Source: Streptomyces noursei ATCC 11455 (lineage in GTDB: Bacteria > Actinomycetota > Actinomycetes > Streptomycetales > Streptomycetaceae). From it: 64,000 bases of DNA. The DNA is taken from NCBI RefSeq assembly GCF_001704275.1, contig NZ_CP011533.1:9114001-9178000 (forward strand), read 5' to 3'. Shown here piece by piece: positions 41,460 through 49,888 of the stretch. The position numbers and the translations under genes were made by a program. Numbering within the stretch: the stretch's first letter is position 1; each line of letters opens with the position of its first letter. The notes under the pieces are model-generated. The model was not told the origin of the DNA and made no database searches. It worked only from the letters and a program-made list of their open reading frames with translations.

Positions 41460-41630
41460 ATGGTCGTCCCACCGTCGTCCGGCACACCGTCCGTCGGCGT
41501 CCGGGTACAGCGGCACCTCGCCGTGCGTGCTCTGGTCCTCGCGCTCCTGCTCGGCCTCACGGGCGAGGTGCTGCTGACCGTTCTCGTCGTACTCGTCGGG
41601 ATCGGGCTCCTGGTGCTCACGACGGAGTGA
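41460..41630 (+). CDS. Very small membrane protein
   Basis: 56 residues starting at ATG 41460 with a very strong ribosome site (GGAGGAG, 6 nt away). A polar, basic N-terminus (start MVVPPSSGTP) leads to two short hydrophobic stretches (ALVLALLLGLTG, VLLTVLVVLVGIGLLVL). It is 38 bp after the TauE/SafE permease gene and may be co-transcribed with it. Function is unknown; it could be a small subunit or regulator of the permease. Confidence 0.6.
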   Translation: MVVPPSSGTPSVGVRVQRHLAVRALVLALLLGLTGEVLLTVLVVLVGIGLLVLTTE

Positions 41631-41685
41631 GCAGGGGACCGCCGGCCCGAGGGGAAGGCGGTCGCCCGCGGTGTACCCGGGTGTC

Positions 41686-42942
41686 TCAGAGCACCAGTTC
41701 CTCCACTTCGGCCGAGACCGGTTCGAAGCGCACCGGCAGGCTGCTGATCCCGGTGAGGAGGTTGGAGTAGATCCGCTGGACCGGCCCGGAGATCTCGAAT
41801 CCGGTGGTGAAGTCGCGGAGCGCGAGCAGCATTTCGGAGATCTCCACCCTCGCCAGGTACGCGCCGATGCAGTAGTGCGGGCCGTGTCCGAAGGCGATGT
41901 GTTTGTTCGGCGACCGGTCGATGAGGAACCGGTCCGGGTCGGCGAAGACCCGCTCGTCACGGTTGCCCGAGACGTTCCACACCGTCACCACGTCGCCCGC
42001 CGGAATCGGGGTGCCGTGGATCTCCGTGTCCTGTACGACGGTCCGGCCGAAGTGCATGGTCGGCGAGGCCCAGCGCAGCACCTCTTCGGTGGCCTGCTTG
42101 GCGGACACCTCGCCGCTCTTGAACGCGGCCCACTGGTCCGGATTGGCGCTGAAGCTGTGCACGGCGTCGATCATCGCCAGGCGACTGGTCGCGTCCCCGC
42201 CGAGGATCAGGCTGTAGCAGTTCAGGACGATCTCGTCCTCGCTGAGCGGTTCGCCGTCGATGGTGCTGTTGGCCAGCACGCTGACCACGTCGTCCTGCGG
42301 TGCGATGCGGCGCTCCTCCACCAGGCCGAGGAAGTACTGCAGGATGTTGTTGCGGGCGGCATCGGCCGCCTCGGAGTACTCGCCCTGGTCGTCCGAACTG
42401 ATGGCGGACTTGGTCAGGGTGAGGAGGTAGTCCCGGTCCTGAGGGGGAATGCCGAGCAGATCGCAGATGGTGGCCATCGGGACCTTGCTCGCGACCTCCA
42501 GCGCGAAGTCGCATGCGCCGCGGTCCACCGCGGCGGCCAGCAGCGTCCGGGTGGTCCGGCGGACATGCTCGCCGATCCGGCTCAGCACACGTGGCGAGAA
42601 CGCCTGGAGCAGCACGTTGCGCAGCTCCTTGTGCCGGTGCCCGTCGGTCACCGGCACCATCAGTCCGGCCGCCGAGTCGCCTTCGCCGAGCAGGGTGATC
42701 AGGACGTTGCCACGCTCCGAGGTGAAGGTGGTGTTGTCCCGGTAGAGGGCGACGATGTCGTCGTAGCGGCTGAGCACCCAGAAGCCGGGGCTGTTCCCGA
42801 CCGCGGGATGCCGGTAGAGGGGCCGGCTCGCCCGCAGGGTGCGCCAGTAGTCGCTCAGGTCGTGGTCCGCGAACGTCTGGGGGTCCCCCAGATTCACCCG
42901 GGACAGGTCGTCCGGTGTGGCGCGGCGGGGCAGGTCTTCCAC
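41686..42942 (-). CDS. Cytochrome P450
   Basis: 418 residues. The heme loop is FGHGPHYCIGAYLAR, the I-helix oxygen-activation segment SLILGGDATSRLAMI, and the K-helix ExxR pair lies in EEVLRWASP. PTMHFGRTVVQDTEIHGTPI is the usual beta-region after the K helix. It is a soluble bacterial monooxygenase needing ferredoxin. As the last gene of cluster B, 34 bp after the C45 gene, it is a candidate tailoring enzyme: hydroxylation, desaturation, or oxidation of a thiazoline or hydrazine. Confidence 0.95.
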   Translation of the reverse strand: MEDLPRRATPDDLSRVNLGDPQTFADHDLSDYWRTLRASRPLYRHPAVGNSPGFWVLSRYDDIVALYRDNTTFTSERGNVLITLLGEGDSAAGLMVPVTDGHRHKELRNVLLQAFSPRVLSRIGEHVRRTTRTLLAAAVDRGACDFALEVASKVPMATICDLLGIPPQDRDYLLTLTKSAISSDDQGEYSEAADAARNNILQYFLGLVEERRIAPQDDVVSVLANSTIDGEPLSEDEIVLNCYSLILGGDATSRLAMIDAVHSFSANPDQWAAFKSGEVSAKQATEEVLRWASPTMHFGRTVVQDTEIHGTPIPAGDVVTVWNVSGNRDERVFADPDRFLIDRSPNKHIAFGHGPHYCIGAYLARVEISEMLLALRDFTTGFEISGPVQRIYSNLLTGISSLPVRFEPVSAEVEELVL

Positions 42943-42976
42943 GGGCTTGACCTCCAGTTCGAACCGGTGGGGCGGA

Positions 42977-44005
42977 TCAGAGGGCGAAGGACAGGGTTCG
43001 TGACAGCCGGGGGTCGCCCGGCCGCAGGCACAGCGCGCGGTTCTTCGTGTCGAGGACGACGGCGCAGACGGTGCGCTCCCGGCGGATGTCGCCGTCGTCG
43101 CCGACGCAGATCGGTGGTCGGGAGAGCACCGCGAAGTGCTCCTCGGGATGCGCGTCCGCGGGCAGGGCCCGCAGGCCGGTCTCGGCTGCCTGGAGCCGAC
43201 GGAGCGAGGAGTTTCGGGCGAAGACGTTCAGCTCGTCCCGGGGGGTGAAGTCCGGGGCGAGGAAGTGGTTGGTGTGCACCGACTCCCGCCCCGTCTGCAC
43301 CCGGTACTCGTCGCCGATGACCTCCACCCAGGCGGTGGTGGTGGCGTCGGCGAGGACGAGGGTGCGGGAGCTGGCCAGGGGAAGCGCACGCAGGACGGCG
43401 ATGGCCGACTCCACCGACGTCGCGGTGTCGAGGAGGTGGCGAATGGCCAGGTACGGCGGGACGCCCGGACCCCAGCGCCCGCCCAGGACCAGGTTCAAAC
43501 CCACGGCCAGGCCATGGGAGTTGACGCCGAGGTAGCCGAGCAGTCCGGCGAAGCTGAGCACCAGGGCCTTGCGGTCGCCGTGGCCGACTTCCAGCACCGC
43601 GATCCGGTCGTCGAGATTCCCGTTGAGGTCCACGGTCTGCGCCAGCACCCCCGGCCGGGCGTAGGTGGTGCAGTCGCCGCGGGCGGGGATCCGCTGGTAT
43701 CCCATGATCTCGCGCCGCAGTTGCAGCAGGGTGGCCTCGTCCAGGGTCAGCCCGGCGCCGGCCGCGAGTCCGGTGATCTCGTCGGCCAGGTGGGGCGTCG
43801 CACGGGTGATCTCCGCCCGGTGGGCGGCGAGGGTGCCGGACAGGCCGGCGACCGACACGGCGGTGGGCAGCAGGTGGTTGAGCCGGGCGACGCCGTCGTC
43901 GAGGAAGTCGCGCAGCTGCTCCTTGAGGGCGGCGCCGTGCGCGAAGCCGGCGGCGTACGGCTCGCCGTGGGCGATGACGTGCGCCACCGGCAGGGGCGTT
44001 GTCAC
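42977..44005 (-). CDS. C45-family autoproteolytic acyltransferase/hydrolase (penicillin acyltransferase-like)
   Basis: 342 residues of the Ntn-hydrolase C45 family. The predicted autocleavage and nucleophile residue is Cys112 in IPARGDCTTYARPG, followed by QTVDLNG. The N-terminal part has GEPYAAGFAHGAALKEQLRD, a common prosegment feature. GTG 44005 overlaps the GNAT stop by GTGA. Family members swap acyl groups on amino-penicillanic acid, form beta-alanyl amides, or hydrolyse amides. In cluster B it may release or exchange an acyl group on the Cys- or hydrazine-derived product (inference). Confidence 0.85.
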   Translation of the reverse strand: MTTPLPVAHVIAHGEPYAAGFAHGAALKEQLRDFLDDGVARLNHLLPTAVSVAGLSGTLAAHRAEITRATPHLADEITGLAAGAGLTLDEATLLQLRREIMGYQRIPARGDCTTYARPGVLAQTVDLNGNLDDRIAVLEVGHGDRKALVLSFAGLLGYLGVNSHGLAVGLNLVLGGRWGPGVPPYLAIRHLLDTATSVESAIAVLRALPLASSRTLVLADATTTAWVEVIGDEYRVQTGRESVHTNHFLAPDFTPRDELNVFARNSSLRRLQAAETGLRALPADAHPEEHFAVLSRPPICVGDDGDIRRERTVCAVVLDTKNRALCLRPGDPRLSRTLSFAL

Positions 44006-44598
44006 CGCGCGGCCGCCCGGGCGGTCAGCCGTTCGCGCACCGAGGGCCATTCGCCGCGCAGGACGCTGTAGTAGACGGCGTCGCGACGGGTGCCGTCCGG
44101 CATCGGGTTGAAGCTGCGCAGGATGCCTTCCTCGGTGGCGCCGATGTTCCGCAGGGCGCGGCGGGCCTGCTCGTTGCGCTGGTCGGTCTTGAACTCCACC
44201 CGCTCGGCGCCCAGCCGTTCGAAGGCGTTGTGCAGCAGCAGGAGTTTGGCATGGCGGTTGATTCCCGCGCCGCGGAAGTCCCGGCCGAGCCAGGACCAGC
44301 CGATCTCCAGCCGGCGGTCGGCCTCCGACAGGTTCCCGTAACTCATCGACCCGGCGGTGCGGCCGGTGGCCAGGTCGGTGATGTGGAAGACGACGCGTCG
44401 GCCGGCGGCATGGTCGGCGATCATGGTGTCGAAGAAGGTCTCGAAGGACGCCTCATCGGTGACCAGCGCGACGAAGTAGCGCCAAATGGCCGGGTCCATG
44501 GCCACCGACCGGATGCCCTCCCGGTCGGTGGTGGTGATCGGCCGCAGGCGGACGACGCCGTCGTCCAGGACGGTCGCGGCGCGTTCGTGCCAGTTCAT
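44002..44598 (-). CDS. GNAT acetyltransferase (RimJ/RimL-like)
   Basis: 198 residues. GVVRLRPITTTDREGIRSVA is the RimJ/RimL-type opening, WLGRDFRGAGINRHAKLLLL the acetyl-CoA loop, and RVEFKTDQRNEQARRALRNIGATEEG the C-terminal signature. ATG 44598 has GGAGG 8 nt upstream. In this setting N-acetylation of an amino or hydrazino group, for protection or maturation, is plausible. A 241-bp gap containing an AT-rich patch (around 44740-44750) separates it from the ACP gene, so GNAT, C45 and P450 may have their own promoter. Confidence 0.85.
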   Translation of the reverse strand: MNWHERAATVLDDGVVRLRPITTTDREGIRSVAMDPAIWRYFVALVTDEASFETFFDTMIADHAAGRRVVFHITDLATGRTAGSMSYGNLSEADRRLEIGWSWLGRDFRGAGINRHAKLLLLHNAFERLGAERVEFKTDQRNEQARRALRNIGATEEGILRSFNPMPDGTRRDAVYYSVLRGEWPSVRERLTARAAAR

Positions 44599-44839
44599 CT
44601 GGATGCCTCCGTGGTCGCTCCGCCGCTCGGGGCGGAGTGGGGTGCCTCCCGCTCGCGGGGGAGAGGGACTTGCGCGGAGCAGGGCAGGGACAGCCGTGCC
44701 GCCGTCGGGGCGGAACGGTGTCCACTGCCAACTGCCCACAGAAAAATACAAGTTGACGTGTGGGTGGATGGTGGTGAGGGGGCAGGTGATGTCGGGTTCC
44801 CGGTTCACCGGGGTGCGGACATCGTCGCCGCGGCGCGGT

Positions 44840-45097
44840 TCAGTGCACCTCGGCGTGCCGGGACAGTGCGGTGACGACCTGCCCCAGGGTGCGCATCGCG
44901 GCGAGGTCGTGTTCGGTGAAGTGGTGCAGCCCGACCTGGACCCGGTCGCACACCGAGGTCAGGAACAGCACCTTGTTCAGCGAGGTCAGGCCGAGGTGTT
45001 CCAGATCCGCGTCGGGGTCGATGGCCTCGGGCGGCAGGTCCTGCGGCAGGACCTGGGCCAACGCGGAGCGGGCCGCCGTTTCGATCGCGTCAGGCAC
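44840..45097 (-). CDS. Acyl/peptidyl carrier protein
   Basis: 85 residues. The phosphopantetheine site is Ser39 in EHLGLTSLNKVLFL, with Thr in place of the usual Asp before Ser. It has the normal four-helix length. It overlaps the AMP-ligase gene by 8 nt, so the two are very likely an activation and loading pair. It is the last gene of the main cluster B operon before a 241-bp gap. Confidence 0.9.
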   Translation of the reverse strand: MPDAIETAARSALAQVLPQDLPPEAIDPDADLEHLGLTSLNKVLFLTSVCDRVQVGLHHFTEHDLAAMRTLGQVVTALSRHAEVH

Positions 45098-46589
45098 GAA
45101 TTCCCTCCTCGGGGTCGACGACGAGGCCGCGGTACCGCGCCTCGATCTCCTTGCGACGGGGCTTGAACTGGGAGCCCAGCAGCCCGTTGTCGATGGTGAA
45201 CCGCTCCGCCAGAACGGCCTTGGCGAGCTGTTCGTCGTGGTCCAGGGCGGCGTTGGCCTCCTTCAGCGCCGCCGCGACCAGCGCGGTGTCCATCGGGTAG
45301 GTGCTGGGGGAGACGATGGCGACGAGCTGCCGCTGGGACGGGTTGGTCACCACGCAGTCCTCGATCGCCGGATGGCTCTTGAGGCGTTCCTCGATCCGCC
45401 GCACGACGATCTTCTTGCCGTTCTCCAGCACGATCACGTCGTCGGCCCGGCCGTGCACGAACAGATAGCCGTCCTCGTCGAGATGGCCGACGTCACCTGT
45501 GCGCACGACCCCGCCGGGCCGGAACATCTTCTCCGAGTCGCCCGCTTCCGCGTGCTCGTAGCGGGTGGCCACCGGCTGTTCGCTGCGGACGTGGATCACG
45601 CCGTCCGCGTCGATGAGCACCTCCTTTCCCGGCAGCACCCGGCCGACGCTGCCCGGCCGGTGCCCGCCGGGATGGTTCTTGGTCACGATGCAGGTCTCGT
45701 TGAGCCCGTAGCCCTCGAAGATCGGCAACCCGGCGTCGGTGAAGTACCGCAGGGTGGCCGGGTTCGCGGGTGCCGAGCCGGTCCAGAGATAGCGGATCCG
45801 GTCGCCGAAGACCTCGGTGGCCAGGTCGGCGGGCGCGGCGCCGGTGCGGGCGGTGCCGGCCTGCATGTGGGCGCGCACCGTCTCGTAGAAGCCGGGCACG
45901 CCCATCACCACCGTCGGCCGCGTCGTGCGCAGGGTGGCGAACGCCGCTTCGTAGGTGCTGATCGTGATGTCGTGTCCGAACACGAACGCCGAGTACACCC
46001 AGTAGCGCTGCTGGAGCAGGGAGAGCGGGAGGAAGACGAAGAGGTCGTCGCCGGGGCCGTGGGCGAAGATCTCCTGCACCGCGGCGAGCGAGCTGTCGAT
46101 GCTTCCCGCACTGGCCAGCAGCGACTTGGCGGGGCCGCTGCTGCCGGAGGTGAACTTCAGCGCGGGTGCCTCGCCGGGTTCCCACGGCACCGTCGGCAGC
46201 TCCGCCTTCGCGGGGGCGAGCCCGCGCAGCTCGGTGATCGGGCGCACCCGCTCGGCCGTCTCGTGCTGGTCGGTGAAGAGCACCGCGAGGCCGTAGCGGG
46301 CGGCGAGTTCGGCCCCGGTCGAGTCGAACTTGCCCGGGTCGAATCCGGCGGTCACCGCCTTGATCCGCAGTGCGGCCAGATCGAGCAGCACCCACTCCAG
46401 CGAGTTCGCCGCGAGGACGCCGATCCGGTCACCCGGCCGGACGCCCAGGTCGAGCAGGTGCCCGGCGACCCGGCCCGACATCTCCCAGACCTCGGTCAGA
46501 TCCCATGACTCCAGGGCACCGAGCCGGGCCACGGACAGGCGATTGCCCGGCTGCGGGGGGCCGCTGATCACCTGGTTGACGACGCTCAT
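45090..46589 (-). CDS. AMP-dependent ligase (acyl/amino-acid activating)
   Basis: A 499-residue ANL-superfamily enzyme. A3 loop is ALKFTSGSSGPAKSLL, A5 is IFEGYGLNETCIVT, A7 VVRTGDVGHLDEDGYLFVHG, A8 GRADDVIVLENGKKIV, and the A10 Lys lies in LLGSQFKPRRKEI. ATG 46589 overlaps the NRPS stop. It should activate a carboxylic acid and load the partner ACP. The substrate may be a fatty or aryl acid, or hydrazinoacetate itself; the pocket cannot be read with certainty by eye. Confidence 0.9.
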   Translation of the reverse strand: MSVVNQVISGPPQPGNRLSVARLGALESWDLTEVWEMSGRVAGHLLDLGVRPGDRIGVLAANSLEWVLLDLAALRIKAVTAGFDPGKFDSTGAELAARYGLAVLFTDQHETAERVRPITELRGLAPAKAELPTVPWEPGEAPALKFTSGSSGPAKSLLASAGSIDSSLAAVQEIFAHGPGDDLFVFLPLSLLQQRYWVYSAFVFGHDITISTYEAAFATLRTTRPTVVMGVPGFYETVRAHMQAGTARTGAAPADLATEVFGDRIRYLWTGSAPANPATLRYFTDAGLPIFEGYGLNETCIVTKNHPGGHRPGSVGRVLPGKEVLIDADGVIHVRSEQPVATRYEHAEAGDSEKMFRPGGVVRTGDVGHLDEDGYLFVHGRADDVIVLENGKKIVVRRIEERLKSHPAIEDCVVTNPSQRQLVAIVSPSTYPMDTALVAAALKEANAALDHDEQLAKAVLAERFTIDNGLLGSQFKPRRKEIEARYRGLVVDPEEGIRA

Positions 46590-49500
46590 GCGGCCCGTCC
46601 GATCCGCGCGGCCATGGCCCGCACCGTGTTGAGCCGGACCAGCTCCGAGAGGGGAATGGTGACCTTGTACCGCTTGCGCACCCCGGCCAGGATGCGTGCC
46701 GCGGCGAGCGAGTCGGCGCCGAGTTCGGTCAGCGGGGTCAGCGCGTCCACCTCGGGCAGCTTGAGCACGCCCGCCCACAGCTCGGCCAGTTCCTGTTCGA
46801 CGCCCTCCGCCAGTGCGGTGTCGCCGGACGGGGCGGGCTCGGCGGGGAGCGCCTCGTCCGTGGCCAGCTGCGATCGGTCGACCTTGCCGTTCGCGGTCAG
46901 CGGCAACCGCTCGTGCCACACCACGACGGACGGAACCATGTACGCGGGCAGTTGCTCGTGCAGCGCCGCGCGCAGCTCGTCCTCCAGGCGCCGCCGCTCG
47001 CCGTCGGGCACCGGATGATCGCCCTCGCCCGGCACCAGGTGCGCGACCAACTGATCGCCGCGGCTGCCGGGCCGGCGGACCACCACCGCCTGCCGGACGC
47101 CGGGCAGCGCGACCAGGCGCGTCTCGATCTCGCCCGGTTCGATGCGGTAGCCGTTGAGCTTGATCTGGAAGTCCGCGCGGCCGAGGATGTCGATCTCCCC
47201 GGACGGCAGATAGCGACCGCGGTCGCCGGTGCGGTACATCCGCACCCCCCGCCGCCGGTCGTGGTGGAACTTCTCGCCGGTCGCCCGCTCGTCCTTCCAG
47301 TACCCGCGGGCCAGGCCGGTGCCCGCGGCGAAGATCTCACCGGGTACCCAGTCCGGCAGGTCCAGGCCGTCCTCGTCGAGCACGTACGCCGTGTTGTTGT
47401 CGTTGGGCCGCCCGTAGGGAATCGGCTGCGAGCCGTCGTCGTCCGGACCGATCGGGTGGACGACGTTCCAGATCGTCGTCTCGGTCGGACCGCCGAGCGC
47501 GACCACGTCGAGATCCGGCAGGCTCGCACGCAGGGCCGCCGGCAGTTCCGACGGGATCCGGTCGCCGCTCATCATCACCAACCGCAGGTCGGCCAGGGGC
47601 GCGAGGCCGTCCGCGCGCGCCTGGTCGTGCAGCAGCGCCACGACCTGTGGCACCGAGTTCCACACCGTGACCCTTCCGCGCTCGCACATCGCCAGCCAGT
47701 GCCCGGGGTCGGCGGCCCTGTCGTGGTCGGGCATGACCAGTGCGGCACCGACGGAGAGCGCCCCGAACACGTCGTAGACGGAGAGGTCGAAGCTGAACGC
47801 GCTGACCGCGAACAGCCGGTCGTGCGGACCGACGCCGAAACGGCGGCTGCAGTCCGCGACGACGTTGGCCACGCTGCGGTGGCTGACCATGACGCCCTTG
47901 GGCGTGCCGACCGTGCCCGAGGTGGGCAGCACGTAGGCGAGGTCGTCGGGGTTCGCCCCGGGGACGGGGGAGGGGGCCGGCCCGTCGCCGGGTGCGGTGT
48001 CGCGGTCCAGCGCCAGCACCGGTCGGCGGTCGGCCGGGTCGCTCCAGCCGGCGTTGGTGAGCACGCACCGCACCTCGCCGCCGTCGAGCAGCTCCCGCTG
48101 CCGGCGCGCGGGCAGATCGGCGTCGACGGGCAGATAGGCCGCGCCCGCCATGAGGGTGCCCATGATGCCGACGATCTGCTCGGGGCCCCGCGTCATGACC
48201 AGGCCGACGAGTTCCTCACGACCCACGCCGCGGTCGCGCAGCCAGGCCGCCACGGCACAGGCCCGCCGATACAGCTCGGCGTAACTGAGCTCCCCGGTCG
48301 AGGTGATCACCGCCGGCGCCCCGGGAGTGCGGCGCGCCTGGGCGGCGAATGGCGCGTGCAGCAGCTCCAGCGGCCGTGGCCGGTCGGTGTCGTTGGCGGC
48401 GTGCCGGCGCGCCCGCTGCTCGGCGGGGAGCAGGTCGAACCAGTGGTTGTGCCACTCGCCGCCGTCGGCGAGCCGGTCGAGCAGGTGCTGGTACCCCTGC
48501 GCCAGATCGTCCAGCAGGCCCGACGGGAACAGCTCGTCGACGCCGTCGAGTTGGACGACCACGCCGCCGTGCTGCTCCATGGCGAACACGTTCAGCCAGG
48601 TCTGCGGTGTCTGGCTGACGGTGTGCACCTCGGGCCCGAACAGCTCCAGCGCGGAACCGTCCACGTCCGCGAGCGGATAGCCGATGGCGCTGTTGAAGGT
48701 GAACGGCATGCGGGGCTGCCCGCCGCTGCGCAGGCCCAGCTCCCGCAGCACCTCGACGCCGGAGAAGTGTCGGTTGTCCACGTCGGTGCGCAGCCGCTCC
48801 TGCAGCGCCTTGGCCCGCTCGGCGAACGGCACGCCGCGGTCCAGCTCGACCGAGACGAGGACCGGGTCGCTGTACTGCCCGATCGACTCCAGGATGCGCG
48901 GGTGGATCGGCGGCCGGTTGGCCACCGTGGTGGTCAGCGTGAACCGCGGGCCGGCACCCCAACAGGCCAGGGTCTCGGCATAGGCGGCGAACAACAGCCC
49001 GGACGGGGTGACACCGGCCGCGGCGGCGTGTTCCTTGAGGACCGTCCAGCGGGGCGCCGGCACCCGCACGACCCGCTGGGTGAAGCGCGGTGCGGTGATC
49101 GCGGAGGGGCTCTTGGCCAGCGGGAGTTGCGGGTGCCCGTACAAGGTGCCGCTCTCCAGGCGTTCCAGCCAGTACGCCTTGGCCCGGGCGTAGGGCTTGC
49201 GGGTGCGGGCGGCCTCCAGCGCGGCCACATAGGACTCGAAGGAGGCTTCCTCGTCGACCGGTGGCCGCTCCCGCCGGTAGTGCGCCCACCACTCGCGGAA
49301 GAACAGGAACATGCTGATCCCGTCCATGACCAGGCCGTCGTGCCCGACATGCAGCAGCATGCGGTCACCGGCCAGCAGCGACACCTCGGCCGCCAGCAGC
49401 GGGGCCTGGACGGTCGGCAGCATCCGGTGGGTCCAGCGCGCGCGTTGCGCGGCCAGCCCGGTGCCGTCGTCGTCCCGCAGGTCGACCTGGTCGATGCGGA

Positions 49501-49888
49501 CCCGCACCGGCGGCTGCCGGACCTGGGTCTGTGCCGGGGTGAACCGGGAGCGCAGGCAGTCGTGCCGCGCGACCACGGCGTCGAGCGCGTCCTGGAGCCG
49601 ATCGACGTCCCAGCGCCCCTCGATCTCGTGGTAGACGTAACTGGCCACGTTGCCCAGCTCGAACACCTCGTCGCGGCCGGCGAGATAGCCCCGCTGCAAC
49701 GGCGTCAGCGCGAACCCGGGATCCGGGGTGAGATGGGCCAACAGCTCGGCCTTGACGGCCTTGATCCGGCCGACGAGATCGGCGTCCACGCGCTCGCGGG
49801 GCCCCTGCAGCCGCAGGTCCTGGCCGGCCGCCACGAGATTCAGACCGCGGGCGCCGATCTCCTCCAACACCGCCAGGTAGTCGCTCAT
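46586..49888 (-). CDS. NRPS: TubC docking - heterocyclization (Cy) - adenylation (Cys-like) - carrier
   Basis: 1100 residues. Residues 1-53 match TubC-type N-terminal docking domains. The condensation-like domain starts near 58 (FALTPLQRGYLAG) and carries Asp184-x4-Asp189-x2-Ser192 (HDGLVMDGIS), the DxxxxDxxS mark of Cy domains rather than HHxxxDG. The A domain spans about 500-1010 (A3 LAYVLPTSGTVGTPKGVM). Pocket segments SFDLSVYDVFG, VTVWNSVPQ, LVMMSGDRIP and VALGGPTETTIWN read as D-L-Y-N-x-S-x-I-W, the code for L-Cys. The carrier has LGADSLAAAR. It should add Cys and close a thiazoline. No reductase, oxidase or TE domain is present. Confidence 0.93.
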   Translation of the reverse strand: MSDYLAVLEEIGARGLNLVAAGQDLRLQGPRERVDADLVGRIKAVKAELLAHLTPDPGFALTPLQRGYLAGRDEVFELGNVASYVYHEIEGRWDVDRLQDALDAVVARHDCLRSRFTPAQTQVRQPPVRVRIDQVDLRDDDGTGLAAQRARWTHRMLPTVQAPLLAAEVSLLAGDRMLLHVGHDGLVMDGISMFLFFREWWAHYRRERPPVDEEASFESYVAALEAARTRKPYARAKAYWLERLESGTLYGHPQLPLAKSPSAITAPRFTQRVVRVPAPRWTVLKEHAAAAGVTPSGLLFAAYAETLACWGAGPRFTLTTTVANRPPIHPRILESIGQYSDPVLVSVELDRGVPFAERAKALQERLRTDVDNRHFSGVEVLRELGLRSGGQPRMPFTFNSAIGYPLADVDGSALELFGPEVHTVSQTPQTWLNVFAMEQHGGVVVQLDGVDELFPSGLLDDLAQGYQHLLDRLADGGEWHNHWFDLLPAEQRARRHAANDTDRPRPLELLHAPFAAQARRTPGAPAVITSTGELSYAELYRRACAVAAWLRDRGVGREELVGLVMTRGPEQIVGIMGTLMAGAAYLPVDADLPARRQRELLDGGEVRCVLTNAGWSDPADRRPVLALDRDTAPGDGPAPSPVPGANPDDLAYVLPTSGTVGTPKGVMVSHRSVANVVADCSRRFGVGPHDRLFAVSAFSFDLSVYDVFGALSVGAALVMPDHDRAADPGHWLAMCERGRVTVWNSVPQVVALLHDQARADGLAPLADLRLVMMSGDRIPSELPAALRASLPDLDVVALGGPTETTIWNVVHPIGPDDDGSQPIPYGRPNDNNTAYVLDEDGLDLPDWVPGEIFAAGTGLARGYWKDERATGEKFHHDRRRGVRMYRTGDRGRYLPSGEIDILGRADFQIKLNGYRIEPGEIETRLVALPGVRQAVVVRRPGSRGDQLVAHLVPGEGDHPVPDGERRRLEDELRAALHEQLPAYMVPSVVVWHERLPLTANGKVDRSQLATDEALPAEPAPSGDTALAEGVEQELAELWAGVLKLPEVDALTPLTELGADSLAAARILAGVRKRYKVTIPLSELVRLNTVRAMAARIGRAA

